Translations under genes and position numbers: made by a program
Source: Synechococcus sp. UW140
Lineage (GTDB): Bacteria; Cyanobacteriota; Cyanobacteriia; PCC-6307; Cyanobiaceae
Length of the DNA stretch: 44,661 nucleotides
Reading direction: 5' to 3'
Assembly (NCBI GenBank): GCA_945877115.1
Contig: CAMCQR010000008.1
Coordinates: 1 to 44,661, forward strand
Part shown: positions 1 through 8,044 of the stretch, piece after piece
Layout: every line of letters starts with the position of its first letter
How positions within the stretch are numbered: the first letter of the stretch is position 1
Notes under the pieces: model-generated
The model's database searches: none
Seen by the model: only the letters and a program-made list of their open reading frames with translations
Told to the model about the DNA's origin: nothing

Positions 1-212
1 GGCTGTGTGCATCCCATCTGAATCACTTCGACTCCGAATGAACGCGCTATCGAGACTGAACCGTCTATTGAATTATTATCAAGGACGCAAATGGATATAT
101 CTTGCCCTTTGGTAGTTTCTTGAAGAGATCGAAGACAATGGGGAAGGAATAGTTGGCTATTCCAACTGGTTATCCCAACAAAAATAGACTTCCCTGAATA
201 ATGCATCATCAT
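1..212 (-). CDS. Glycosyltransferase family 2, N-terminal part (cut by window edge)
   Basis: This open frame starts at an ATG (three ATGs in a row at 212-204) and runs off the left edge, so only about 70 residues are visible. After a short lead it reads IFVGITSWNSQLFLPHCLRSL, followed by ISICVLDNNSIDGSV. This is the usual beginning of a GT-A fold family 2 glycosyltransferase: a first beta strand, a helix, then a D-N-x-S nucleotide-sugar binding strand. The start codon overlaps the stop of the upstream glycosyltransferase in an ATGA, which implies translational coupling in one operon. The likely role is sugar transfer in surface polysaccharide synthesis. Donor and acceptor cannot be told from this fragment. 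Confidence 0.75.
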   Translation of the reverse strand, partial: MMMHYSGKSIFVGITSWNSQLFLPHCLRSLQETTKGQDISICVLDNNSIDGSVSIARSFGVEVIQMGCTQ

Positions 213-1141
213 CTAGCGGTGATCGATCGGGAAAAATAAAGTCGCTTAAGCAATCTGAAAGGAAGACTTGACTTGATAGCCCAGAGTTCAGACTCAAGAT
301 CTAAGTTTTGATCAACAAGAGAAGCGACCAATTCTCTGAGTTCGTCATAAAGACCATACTTAGCATATACATAAGCAAGTTCTTGGTTCGTCTTGCTTCG
401 AAACTTAACAGTCTTGGCTTCAGGATAATATCGCATAATACCTAGCTTCTGATCCACCGCAGCGGGTTGGCAAATGGATGAAAACCTAAACCATAGATCG
501 TAATCCATCAAGAGGCCCAAGCTTTCGTCGACCCCACCGACTCGATGCCATAAGGATGATCGCCAAAAACAGGATTGCTGCATAATCCAGCGATCATTCT
601 TCCAATCAATCAAAGCCTCCCGATTCAAAATGCGCTCAGGAACGAAACGCAAAAACTTATGGTCAATTGAAATGACGTCTCCAGCCCCAACCATAAACTC
701 AATGCTTGGATCAGAAAAAGCTTCGATTACTTTAGTTAGTGCACCTGGCAAATAATAATCATCTGAATTAAGCCAAGCAAAAATATCACCAGTAGCCCAT
801 TCAAATCCCCGATTGATGGCTTGTGACTGCCCCTTATCAGGTGCTGAGGTGACATGAGCTAAATAAGGCCTATAACGATCAATCACTTCAAGAGTAGAAT
901 CAACGCTACCGCCATCCATAATTATAATTTCATAATAGGGATAATTTTGATTAATAATTGAGCAAATTGTATCTTCTATCGTATTTCCTTGATTCAAAGT
1001 TGGTATCACTATAGATATTTTTAATTCAGGAGTGGGGCCTGAATTAAATATTTCTTTTGGCAGTGGTGGTTTTAGCGCAGATAGTGGCAAAGACCATCCA
1101 TAAAGGGGCTGTCTTGTTAGACTTTTTTGACTAGATTTCAT
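209..1141 (-). CDS. Glycosyltransferase family 2 (GT-A fold)
   Basis: A 310-residue protein. The N-terminal domain reads ISIVIPTLNQGNTIEDTI, then EIIIMDGGSVDST and later FAWLNSDDYYLPGAL. These are the classic family 2 elements: nucleotide-binding strand, DGGS loop and DxD-like NSDD metal site. I see no membrane segment, so it probably acts at the cytoplasmic face. The frame extends to a TTG at 1183 that would overlap the upstream asparagine-synthase-like gene by 34 bases. The ATG at 1141 leaves an 8-base gap and is preferred. It sits between that gene and the next glycosyltransferase, to which it is coupled by an ATGA overlap. The substrate is unknown. AT-rich codon use sets it apart from the genes beyond 6.4 kb. 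Confidence 0.88.
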   Translation of the reverse strand: MKSSQKSLTRQPLYGWSLPLSALKPPLPKEIFNSGPTPELKISIVIPTLNQGNTIEDTICSIINQNYPYYEIIIMDGGSVDSTLEVIDRYRPYLAHVTSAPDKGQSQAINRGFEWATGDIFAWLNSDDYYLPGALTKVIEAFSDPSIEFMVGAGDVISIDHKFLRFVPERILNREALIDWKNDRWIMQQSCFWRSSLWHRVGGVDESLGLLMDYDLWFRFSSICQPAAVDQKLGIMRYYPEAKTVKFRSKTNQELAYVYAKYGLYDELRELVASLVDQNLDLESELWAIKSSLPFRLLKRLYFSRSITAR

Positions 1142-1149
1142 TATATATT

Positions 1150-2712
1150 TTATAAGTTCTGTTGATGAAGATTTAGCTTCCAATAAATCATAGTAAGCAG
1201 AAATGCAAGGGTGCGTGTTCGGTCATTACCCGATTTATGGTTTGCAAGAATTGACACAACTAATGATGGATCAATTAGATCGTCTATTGATTGTCGATTG
1301 GCATAAATAAAATCTTGCAGCATAGGATCACGATACCACTCTGAACTTAAATCATAACTAATATAAGGTGTTCTTCTCATTAAAGATGTCCAGTACAATG
1401 GAGGTGCCTTTGCTAGCATTCGGTTACGAACAAAACCATTTTCTTCTGGAAATTCTAATAAATAGGGCATATTTTTGCCGATAGCGAATCTATGCCAATT
1501 AGAACCTAGTTTCCAAGATGCGGGCAGATTCCAGATTTGATCAATCCAGCGACGACTATGAAACGGAGAGCGCCATTGACTTGAATCCATGTACATTTTT
1601 ATACCATTAGCATAAAAGTTAGGTACTCTTTGTTCAAAGTAATAACGGGTTAAACCTGGCAGAAATTGCTGCTTACAATAACCAGTTAGCCTGTCCGCAC
1701 GAGAATTAATGCCAGCTGGGCTGAGTTGTTCGGCAAATTGACTATTTAATGATGATAACTCATTGGTCAGAAATGTCGGATGACGGATAAGTTTCATATT
1801 CCAGAACTGATGGAGTGCCCAACTAGGATTTAGCTCTGCCAATCGACCGACTTGTCCTTTGTCAAAATAATATGAACGGGCAAATTCTCCTAGCGTACCA
1901 ACGAAGAAACTGCTATCAGTTGGAATCCTGGCTTTTAAAGGATAGAGATAAGTATGCCAATGCCATGCTGTTTTAGTTCCGTTGGTTAAACGTGAGATTT
2001 TGGGGGCATATTCAAAAAAATCATTTATGTTAATTCGTATTAAGTCATGAGCTAGACTATACTTAGATGCAATTGCTTTGGCTGTTCTGACATCAGAACA
2101 CTGATCATTACCCATTGTGACTAAATGGGGTTGAATTCCTTGCTGCAACATCGATCCCAGTATCACCCTGGAATCAAAGCCGCCAGACAGGGAGAGATAG
2201 GGATTATTTCCCGACCAAGTCGCCACTTCTTGATTCATCGCTTCTACCGCCGCGTTCGGATCTGAACGGAGCGGGGGAATAGAATCTAGGTAGCATTTGG
2301 CATCAATATTAAGCTGACCATTTCTATAGTAAATCCAGGCTCCGGGTGGCACTCGCTTAATTGCCGGATGCAATGTGTGGTTGTTAGTAAGATTTTCAAG
2401 TTGACATAAGTCGCCCAAAGCAGACCAATCCCATTGCCAAGGTATGGATGCTTGTTGGAGAATATCAATGATTTTATCGCCATGGCAAAAACGATTCCGA
2501 TTCCTATCGTAAAAATAATAATAATGCATTGCCCCTACTGGCGAAGTGATTAAAGCCACTTCATTATCACCTTCTAAAATCAAGATGTATTCGCCGCCTA
2601 CATCTCTTAAGGACTGGTGCCCTTGGCTATAAAATAAATCAATTAGCTGCTGATCAGAGTAGTTTGTATATCCAATTTGGCGCAAACGATTTATGGTAGT
2701 ATTATTCTGCAT
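1150..2712 (-). CDS. Asparagine synthase-like protein lacking the glutaminase cysteine
   Basis: A 520-residue protein with the PP-loop ATP-pyrophosphatase motif LSLSGGFDSRVILG (about residues 173-186), the hallmark of the asparagine synthase C-terminal domain. The first ~140 residues resemble only the latter part of a class II glutamine amidotransferase domain (GGEYILI, then PVGAMHYYYF). There is no Cys at position 2, which AsnB enzymes need as nucleophile, so glutamine hydrolysis is unlikely. Such homologues are common in capsule and exopolysaccharide loci, where they are thought to amidate or otherwise modify a sugar or peptide carboxyl group. Here the gene is first in a minus-strand operon with two glycosyltransferases. 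Free asparagine synthesis is therefore an unlikely main role. The true acceptor is unknown. Confidence 0.8.
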   Translation of the reverse strand: MQNNTTINRLRQIGYTNYSDQQLIDLFYSQGHQSLRDVGGEYILILEGDNEVALITSPVGAMHYYYFYDRNRNRFCHGDKIIDILQQASIPWQWDWSALGDLCQLENLTNNHTLHPAIKRVPPGAWIYYRNGQLNIDAKCYLDSIPPLRSDPNAAVEAMNQEVATWSGNNPYLSLSGGFDSRVILGSMLQQGIQPHLVTMGNDQCSDVRTAKAIASKYSLAHDLIRININDFFEYAPKISRLTNGTKTAWHWHTYLYPLKARIPTDSSFFVGTLGEFARSYYFDKGQVGRLAELNPSWALHQFWNMKLIRHPTFLTNELSSLNSQFAEQLSPAGINSRADRLTGYCKQQFLPGLTRYYFEQRVPNFYANGIKMYMDSSQWRSPFHSRRWIDQIWNLPASWKLGSNWHRFAIGKNMPYLLEFPEENGFVRNRMLAKAPPLYWTSLMRRTPYISYDLSSEWYRDPMLQDFIYANRQSIDDLIDPSLVVSILANHKSGNDRTRTLAFLLTMIYWKLNLHQQNL

Positions 2713-3031
2713 GACTTGGTTGATAATCTTTGCGAAAGCTGGGAGTTGTGGATCTTTAGAACAAATTAAGTAGTCTCAAGCATCAGAGTGTATACTTGAT
2801 TTTAGCAGCATTGACTTTGAAGCATGACTTACTCAAGTTCAACACCCCCATAAAGTTGACTCATTATACCATGAAACTTTTCAGTGGGCGGCTTAAGCGG
2901 CTTTCAAGGAAGCCATAAGATAACACCTTAACGTTGAGGCACAGGGCCTGAGGGCACTAGAATCATTCAATTACACTGCTGGCATGGGTGAGTAAAAGCG
3001 ATATGATTTTACAGTGCAATAGAACTCGTTA
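2713..3031. other. Divergent intergenic region, 319 bp
   Basis: This AT-rich gap lies between the divergent asparagine-synthase-like gene (minus) and the TIGR03790 gene (plus), so it should hold promoters for both. A TATGAT hexamer at 3002-3007 could be a -10 element for the plus gene, but I find no good -35 at the right distance. No open frame, tRNA or strong inverted repeat is visible. Confidence 0.4.
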
Positions 3032-4222
3032 ATGCTTGTGTCCAAACCGTTGAAATATGCCCTGAGGCAAAGTGTATGGCTCTTGCTAACAGGCTTGCTA
3101 TTTATCAACTCAGATCTAGGTCTATATCGCAAGCCTATGATATCTGAATCAATGCCAGCTGATGGAATTGATTCCAACAATCTGGCCGTAGTTGTCAATG
3201 ATAATGATCCTTTGAGCCTGGAAATTGGAGCCTTATATGTCAAAGAAAGATTAATACCTGCCAACAACGTGATTCATCTATCCTTGCCCACTGGAGTCAG
3301 TGAATTACCTGTATCTCAATTTCGTTGGATCCTTCGAGATGTTAATAAACGAACGCCCAGGCACATTCAAGCCTTTGCACTAGTATGGACAACACCCTAT
3401 CGCGTTGGTTGCCAATCGATAACCAGTGCCTTTGCCTACGGGATAGAACCCGGACTTTGCCAACGCTCATGTCAAACAACCCGGTTAAATCCATATTATG
3501 CAAGGGGTGATATTGATAGACCGTGGGACCAATTAAAACTTCGTCCAACAATGTTGCTGGCTGCCAGCAACATTGATCAGGGCAAGGCGTTGATTCATAG
3601 GGGATTAGCTTCTGACGGGACTGCCCCGAAGGGTACCGGCTATTTAATGAGTACAAGTGATCCCGTGAGAAACAGCAGGGGGTCTTTATACCAAGAATCT
3701 GTACGAAGCGTTGGGAACAGGTTCAAGATAAAAATTATTTACTCTGATACTCTCTCTAATGCAAAGAATGTAATGGCCTATTTCACAGGCTTAGCCTGGG
3801 TAAGTAAGATCAATACAAATCATTTTTTGCCCGGTGCTGTTGCCGATCATCTTACATCTTTCGGAGGGAAACTGACAGACAGTGGACAAATGAGTGCCTT
3901 AAGGTGGCTGGACGCTGGCGCAACTGGCAGCTATGGCACCGTTGTAGAACCCTGTAATTATGCCGCCAAGTTTACCCATCCAGGTCTATTGCTTACTTAC
4001 TACTTGAGGGGAGATACCCTCATTGAGGCTTACTGGCGCAGCGTAGCTATGCCTGGGCAGGGACTTTTTATTGGCGAACCACTAGCCCGTCCTTGGGGCC
4101 CTCAAACCTCCAAAAAGTCTCCACTCAAGAGTGACGCTTTTGGTGCCAAGCCCATGCATGGGCCAAAATCGTCTCAAGATCCGGATAGCGGGGACGCCAG
4201 CCAAGCTCCTGATGGGCCTTAA
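3032..4222 (+). CDS. TIGR03790 family protein (exosortase-associated, function unknown)
   Basis: A 396-residue protein with an N-terminal hydrophobic stretch (about residues 14-27, VWLLLTGLLFINSD), likely a signal peptide or anchor. It then reads LAVVVNDNDPLSLEIGALYVKERLIPANNVIHLSLP, shown here in pieces that match the start of family TIGR03790 as I recall it: a strand, a 'surviving time and place' phrase and a conserved I-P-x-x-N. The family has no known activity and occurs almost only in genomes with exosortase/PEP-CTERM protein sorting. The neighbours are polysaccharide genes, as expected for such loci. The last 98 bases overlap the 3' end of galE on the other strand. The C-terminus (about residues 355-396) is Pro/Ser-rich and looks disordered. 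Family assignment is from memory. Confidence 0.7.
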   Translation: MLVSKPLKYALRQSVWLLLTGLLFINSDLGLYRKPMISESMPADGIDSNNLAVVVNDNDPLSLEIGALYVKERLIPANNVIHLSLPTGVSELPVSQFRWILRDVNKRTPRHIQAFALVWTTPYRVGCQSITSAFAYGIEPGLCQRSCQTTRLNPYYARGDIDRPWDQLKLRPTMLLAASNIDQGKALIHRGLASDGTAPKGTGYLMSTSDPVRNSRGSLYQESVRSVGNRFKIKIIYSDTLSNAKNVMAYFTGLAWVSKINTNHFLPGAVADHLTSFGGKLTDSGQMSALRWLDAGATGSYGTVVEPCNYAAKFTHPGLLLTYYLRGDTLIEAYWRSVAMPGQGLFIGEPLARPWGPQTSKKSPLKSDAFGAKPMHGPKSSQDPDSGDASQAPDGP

Positions 4223-5183
4223 TTGAACTGGCGACAAGTTGGGCCGGATCACCGTCTCTTCTCTTGGCCACATGGGCAAGCAATCCACGACCGGTGACTT
4301 TCTTGGCGGTTTCAATTACTTGCTGGACAGAGTATCCCGTGCCGTTACCAAGATTATAGATTAGTGGTTTAGAAATTATTTCCTCCTTTTCTTGTAAGCG
4401 CCAGATCCTTTCAAGGCCAAGGACATGCGCATCCGCAAGATCAGAAACGTGTATATAATCTCTAATGCACGTACCGTCGGGTGTGGGATAATCATCGCCA
4501 AAGATCTGAAGGTAGGGCTCACGGCCACTCATAGCGTCAAGGACCCTGGGGATTAGGTGAGTTTCCGGGTCATGATCTTCGCCGATGTCCGCCGATGGAT
4601 CGGCACCAGCTGCATTAAAATAACGAAAGATAACGCTAGGTAGCTGATAGGCGCTTGCAAAATCAATTAATAGTTTTTCAACCATTAACTTGCTTTGGCC
4701 ATAAGGATTGATGGGATTTTGTTCATGATCCTCTGTCATTGGAATCTGTTTAGGTGGCCCATAGGTTGCACATGTAGACGAGAAAACAATGGGTATGGGA
4801 AATTTTTCTTGTTCTTTGGCCATGGCAAGCATGACTTCAAGTAGCGTGAGTGTATCACCAAGATTATTTCGATAGTATTTGGCCGGGTCACTCACCGATT
4901 CGCCAACATAAGCATAAGCTGCAAAGTGAATCACCGCCTCAATGGGCTTAGCTTCCATGTTTGTGCCTTGAAGACAAGGGTGTTGCCCCCGCAACAAAGC
5001 ATCAAGCATAGGCCGATCTCCGAGCTGGCCAGAAGCAAGGGGGACCTTCAAGACCTGCTCAACGATCTCAGCATGTCCGTAGACAAGATTATCTAAAACT
5101 ACCGGTTCATGGCCGGCTTGGGTCAAGGCTCGAACGGCATGACTGCCGATGTAACCAGCTCCACCAGTAACCAGAATTCTCAT
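4125..5183 (-). CDS. galE: UDP-glucose 4-epimerase
   Basis: A 352-residue extended short-chain dehydrogenase. It opens with MRILVTGGAGYIGSHAVRAL, the NAD-binding TGxxGxxG fingerprint. FSSTCATYG supplies the catalytic Ser/Thr, and NPYGQSKLMVE supplies the Tyr-x-x-x-Lys pair. FNAAGAD and the C-terminal GxGYSVxxVI are typical of GalE. It interconverts UDP-glucose and UDP-galactose, providing galactose for surface polysaccharide or galactolipid. Its ATG overlaps the stop of the fucose synthase gene in an ATGA, so the two are co-translated. The 3' end overlaps the convergent TIGR03790 gene by 98 bases. The length is normal and all key residues are present. Confidence 0.95.
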   Translation of the reverse strand: MRILVTGGAGYIGSHAVRALTQAGHEPVVLDNLVYGHAEIVEQVLKVPLASGQLGDRPMLDALLRGQHPCLQGTNMEAKPIEAVIHFAAYAYVGESVSDPAKYYRNNLGDTLTLLEVMLAMAKEQEKFPIPIVFSSTCATYGPPKQIPMTEDHEQNPINPYGQSKLMVEKLLIDFASAYQLPSVIFRYFNAAGADPSADIGEDHDPETHLIPRVLDAMSGREPYLQIFGDDYPTPDGTCIRDYIHVSDLADAHVLGLERIWRLQEKEEIISKPLIYNLGNGTGYSVQQVIETAKKVTGRGLLAHVAKRRDGDPAQLVASSIKAHQELGWRPRYPDLETILAHAWAWHQKRHS

Positions 5184-6154
5184 AGACGTAGATCCTCTCC
5201 GCTATTCAGGCTAGCAACATAATCCATTACGGTTTGCTTGAGACCGTCCTCCAAGGGAATCGAAGCTTTCCAGCCGAGAGAAGCCAATCGTGAAATATCA
5301 AGCAACTTGCGTGGCGTGCCATCTGGCTTGCTGGAATCCCAGCTAATAGTTCCGGCAAAACCAACCGCCGAGGCCACTGTTTCAGCCAATTCCTTGATCG
5401 TCACATCAGTGCCCGTGCCGACATTCATAAACTGAATTTCATGGGGATTAGGTCGCCAGTGCTCAAGGCAGAACAAGACAGCATCAGCAAGGTCATCCAC
5501 ATGGAGAAATTCACGAAGCGGCGTACCACTTCCCCAGCACTCCACTGTGGGCGCAGCCATGATATGGGCCTCTTGAAAGCGCCGAATCAAAGCTGGCAGA
5601 ACATGACTGTTGGTAGGGTGATAATTATCGCCTGGTCCATAAAGATTGGTCGGCATCAAACTGATGGCATCAAATCCATACTGAATGCGCATTGCATGGC
5701 ACAACTGAATTCCCGTAATTTTGGCTATGGCATACCATTCATTAGTGGGCTCAAGAGATCCGGTTAAAAGTGACTCCTCGCGAATAGGCTGATCAGCTAA
5801 CTTTGGGTAAATACAACTACTTCCCAAGAATAACAGCCTTCGCGAGCCACCCCGCCAGGCGGATTCGATAACATTGTTTTGTATTTTTAGATTTTCAAGA
5901 AGAAAATCAGCTGGATAGGTATTGTTGGCCATAATTCCCCCGACTTTAGCCGCTGCAAGCACAACGACATCGGGGCGATAAGACTGAAACCAGTGTGAAA
6001 CAGCTACAGCATCAACAAGATCAACATCTTGGCGGGTAGCTGTGAGGATATTGCCGTAGCCCCGTTTCTGGAGGCAACGAACGATAGCCGAACCAGCCAT
6101 TCCCCTATGACCAGCTACAAAGATTCTGTCTTCGGGACGAATGAGAGCTGTCAT
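5180..6154 (-). CDS. fcl: GDP-L-fucose synthase
   Basis: A 324-residue extended short-chain dehydrogenase of the Fcl/WcaG family. RIFVAGHRGMAGSAIVR is the dinucleotide-binding loop in its family-specific form. LFLGSSCIYPK carries the catalytic Ser and Cys, EWYAIAKITG the Tyr-x-x-x-Lys pair, and NLYGPGDNYHPTNSHVLPAL the substrate-binding His. The enzyme epimerises and reduces GDP-4-keto-6-deoxymannose to GDP-L-fucose. Its partner GDP-mannose dehydratase (Gmd) is not in the window. The frame extends upstream to a TTG at 6172, but the ATG at 6154 matches the usual start and is preferred. It forms a coupled pair with galE and supplies nucleotide sugars for the polysaccharide block. Confidence 0.95.
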   Translation of the reverse strand: MTALIRPEDRIFVAGHRGMAGSAIVRCLQKRGYGNILTATRQDVDLVDAVAVSHWFQSYRPDVVVLAAAKVGGIMANNTYPADFLLENLKIQNNVIESAWRGGSRRLLFLGSSCIYPKLADQPIREESLLTGSLEPTNEWYAIAKITGIQLCHAMRIQYGFDAISLMPTNLYGPGDNYHPTNSHVLPALIRRFQEAHIMAAPTVECWGSGTPLREFLHVDDLADAVLFCLEHWRPNPHEIQFMNVGTGTDVTIKELAETVASAVGFAGTISWDSSKPDGTPRKLLDISRLASLGWKASIPLEDGLKQTVMDYVASLNSGEDLRL

Positions 6155-6399
6155 GGGTTGAGCATCTGCCAAAAGCGGGCCCTAAGACCAATGCAATTGT
6201 ACCCGCCGCATAGGGGAATCCCTGCAGCAGTGAGGTTCCGGACTCGATTCGCTCCTTCCCCCATAGGCCATGCTTGCCCCAACGATCTGACTTTCAGTTT
6301 CACCGTGCGCTGAATCGAACCCCAAGCGGATCGACTTTGATCCATGGATCGCTCATTCCGGCGTGCGCTTCCTGGGGCGGGTTCCCTGTTCGGACCATT
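6155..6399. other. Gene-free spacer at the edge of the AT-rich block
   Basis: About 245 bases upstream of the fucose synthase gene with no convincing open frame. It must hold the promoter for the minus-strand fcl-galE pair. Base composition shifts here from the AT-rich sugar genes to the GC-rich genes that follow. I see no repeats or insertion-sequence ends apart from the long hairpin that begins at 6400. Confidence 0.4.
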
Positions 6400-6451
6400 C
6401 CATGACCTTGGGCGAACCAGGCCATGGAGGCTGGTTCGCCCAAGGTCATGG
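6400..6451. terminator. Perfect 21-bp inverted repeat, probable terminator
   Basis: The arm 6400-6420 is the exact reverse complement of 6431-6451, with a 10-base loop. The right arm contains the stop codon (6446-6448) of the LpxB-related gene, so this is very probably its transcription terminator. There is no T-run on either side. It is unusually long and perfect for an intrinsic terminator and also marks the composition boundary, so a transferred or regulatory element is possible. Confidence 0.7.
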
Positions 6452-7738
6452 AGCCTGATTCGGTTGAATCGTTCCTGGCGGCACTAGCTCCATGACCATT
6501 TCAGCCAGGGATTTCACGGCCCCAGGCCTGCCCCGTAGGGAGCGAAGGTCCTCCCGCATGCCTGTCAGCTTTTCCGGATGGGCCAGCCACTGGGCCGCCT
6601 CAGCGGCGATGCCACCAGGTGTTATGGAGCCCACATGCTCTGGAACCACGGAGCGACCCGCTGAAATGTTGGGCCAGGCGAGAAAACCCCGATAGCGCAG
6701 ACGCCAGGCTGTCAAGGCAACACCCACGAGCCGCCGCAACAACGGCAGGCGCGCCACCAACCCCATCCAACCGTCCCAAGCCTGCATGACCTCCAGGTGC
6801 TGGGTGGGAAGAAGCACCAACATTGGCAACCCCAGGGCCCCCAGTTCCGCTGTATTTGCCCCCACCGTGGTCAAGGCCAGCGAGCATTGACTCAAGAGAG
6901 CATGGGCCGGGTGTTCCTGCACCAAAACAATGGCTTGACCCCCGGCTGTGCGAAGAACATCACGACCGATGGAGTTTTCGCAGCGCTCCAGGCTGGGTTC
7001 GCCGCCACCAAAATGGGCCGCGATCGGATTGGCGGATCCGGAAAAAGCCATCAACTCAGCCACGGAGGTGGTTGGGGCCACCGGCAACAAAAAACGGCAC
7101 CCTGGGCGCAAGCGGGCTAGGCAATCGGCTGTCTCCAGCAGAAACGGCATCCCCACTTGCAGCTTGGCCCGCTTCGAACCAGGTAATAGGGCGACCCATT
7201 CGCCCTCGGGCAAGACGGAATCGTTACTCTGACCATCGGCAAGATCCGCCATCAAGTCACCGACCACCCGGGCTCGACCTCGCCAGCGGGGGGCCAACCG
7301 GGAGGAGGCCACGGAGCCCATCAGGGCAAGGCGATCATTCCAACGGGGCCAGCGGGCCACCCATTCGGCGTAGGTGAGATGGCGATAACCGAGGCGTGCC
7401 GCCAGCAAAACGGTCCAGAATTGATCACCACCCATAAACACCACAACCCCTTGCCGCGGCCAAGGACCGTGGCGATCGGGCCGCAACAGCAACCACCAGA
7501 AGCGGGCGGCAGGCAGAACCCGATCGAACAGCTCCCAACGCCTAGCAACCCAAGCTTCCTGGCCCGTCCCATTGGGACAGGGAACGAGTACTAGGTGTAG
7601 GGAGCAACTGGCATGGGGATGGCAAGGGCGCAGGTCCCATTGATCATGGAGCTTGACTGCAAGGGGTCTGACCCAGGTGGTCAGCTCACCAGGCCCATTA
7701 CTCACCAAAATAATGGCGGCCTCTGCCTGAGAAGACAC
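6446..7738 (-). CDS. Lipid-A-disaccharide synthase-related protein (TIGR03492-like)
   Basis: A 430-residue protein from the GTG at 7738. A TTG at 7765 would add nine residues, and neither start has a clear ribosome site. The beginning, ILVSNGPGELTTWVRPLA, resembles the GxGE loop of LpxB. The C-terminal half has ALLPGSKRAKL, then ALTTVGANTAELGALGLPML, the GT-B nucleotide-sugar binding region of the LpxB/MurG type. It fits the family TIGR03492, which I recall as restricted to cyanobacteria and Deinococcus with unknown function. It is too different from LpxB to call it lipid A synthase. It is high-GC, unlike the sugar genes to its left, and looks like a core gene. It ends in the 21-bp hairpin and begins close to the tRNA-Leu gene. 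Confidence 0.82.
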   Translation of the reverse strand: MSSQAEAAIILVSNGPGELTTWVRPLAVKLHDQWDLRPCHPHASCSLHLVLVPCPNGTGQEAWVARRWELFDRVLPAARFWWLLLRPDRHGPWPRQGVVVFMGGDQFWTVLLAARLGYRHLTYAEWVARWPRWNDRLALMGSVASSRLAPRWRGRARVVGDLMADLADGQSNDSVLPEGEWVALLPGSKRAKLQVGMPFLLETADCLARLRPGCRFLLPVAPTTSVAELMAFSGSANPIAAHFGGGEPSLERCENSIGRDVLRTAGGQAIVLVQEHPAHALLSQCSLALTTVGANTAELGALGLPMLVLLPTQHLEVMQAWDGWMGLVARLPLLRRLVGVALTAWRLRYRGFLAWPNISAGRSVVPEHVGSITPGGIAAEAAQWLAHPEKLTGMREDLRSLRGRPGAVKSLAEMVMELVPPGTIQPNQAP

Positions 7739-7777
7739 AGAAACTTCGCGCCGTGGGAGCTTCAAGTCGGAAAATTA

Positions 7778-7859
7778 TGCGGATGGCGAGACTTGAACTC
7801 GCAAGGCCGAAGCCACACGCCCCTCAAACGTGCGTGTCTACCGATTCCACCACATCCGC
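7778..7859 (-). tRNA. tRNA-Leu (GAG)
   Basis: On the minus strand the sequence folds into a full class II tRNA. The acceptor stem GCGGATG/CATCCGC is perfect. The D arm contains GGTGGAATCGGTAGAC, and the anticodon stem CACGT/GCGTG closes the loop TTGAGGG, giving anticodon GAG. A variable arm follows (TGGCTTCGGCCTT), then the T arm GCGAG-TTCAAGT-CTCGC. The discriminator base is A and CCA is not encoded, as is usual in cyanobacteria. It lies just upstream of the LpxB-related gene on the same strand. Confidence 0.95.
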
Positions 7860-8044
7860 AATAATAACTCGAAGACCAGAGGACCTGGTGAGCGAGCTCT
7901 CCGGGCTCGGGCAGAGCCTCAAGCCATACGAAATATACCCGTCCACCGGACCGACTCCAGCAACTGACCCTGCCTGGGCCCAAGCCGGGGCAGGGTGAGC
8001 GCTGATAAAGTCATGTATGGCCTGCCACGCCGGACGCAAAAGGG

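Noticed and set aside
7778-7859. tRNA-Leu as an integration site of the AT-rich block
   Set aside because: A core gene of about 1.3 kb separates it from the block, and I see no integrase or partial tRNA copy in the window.
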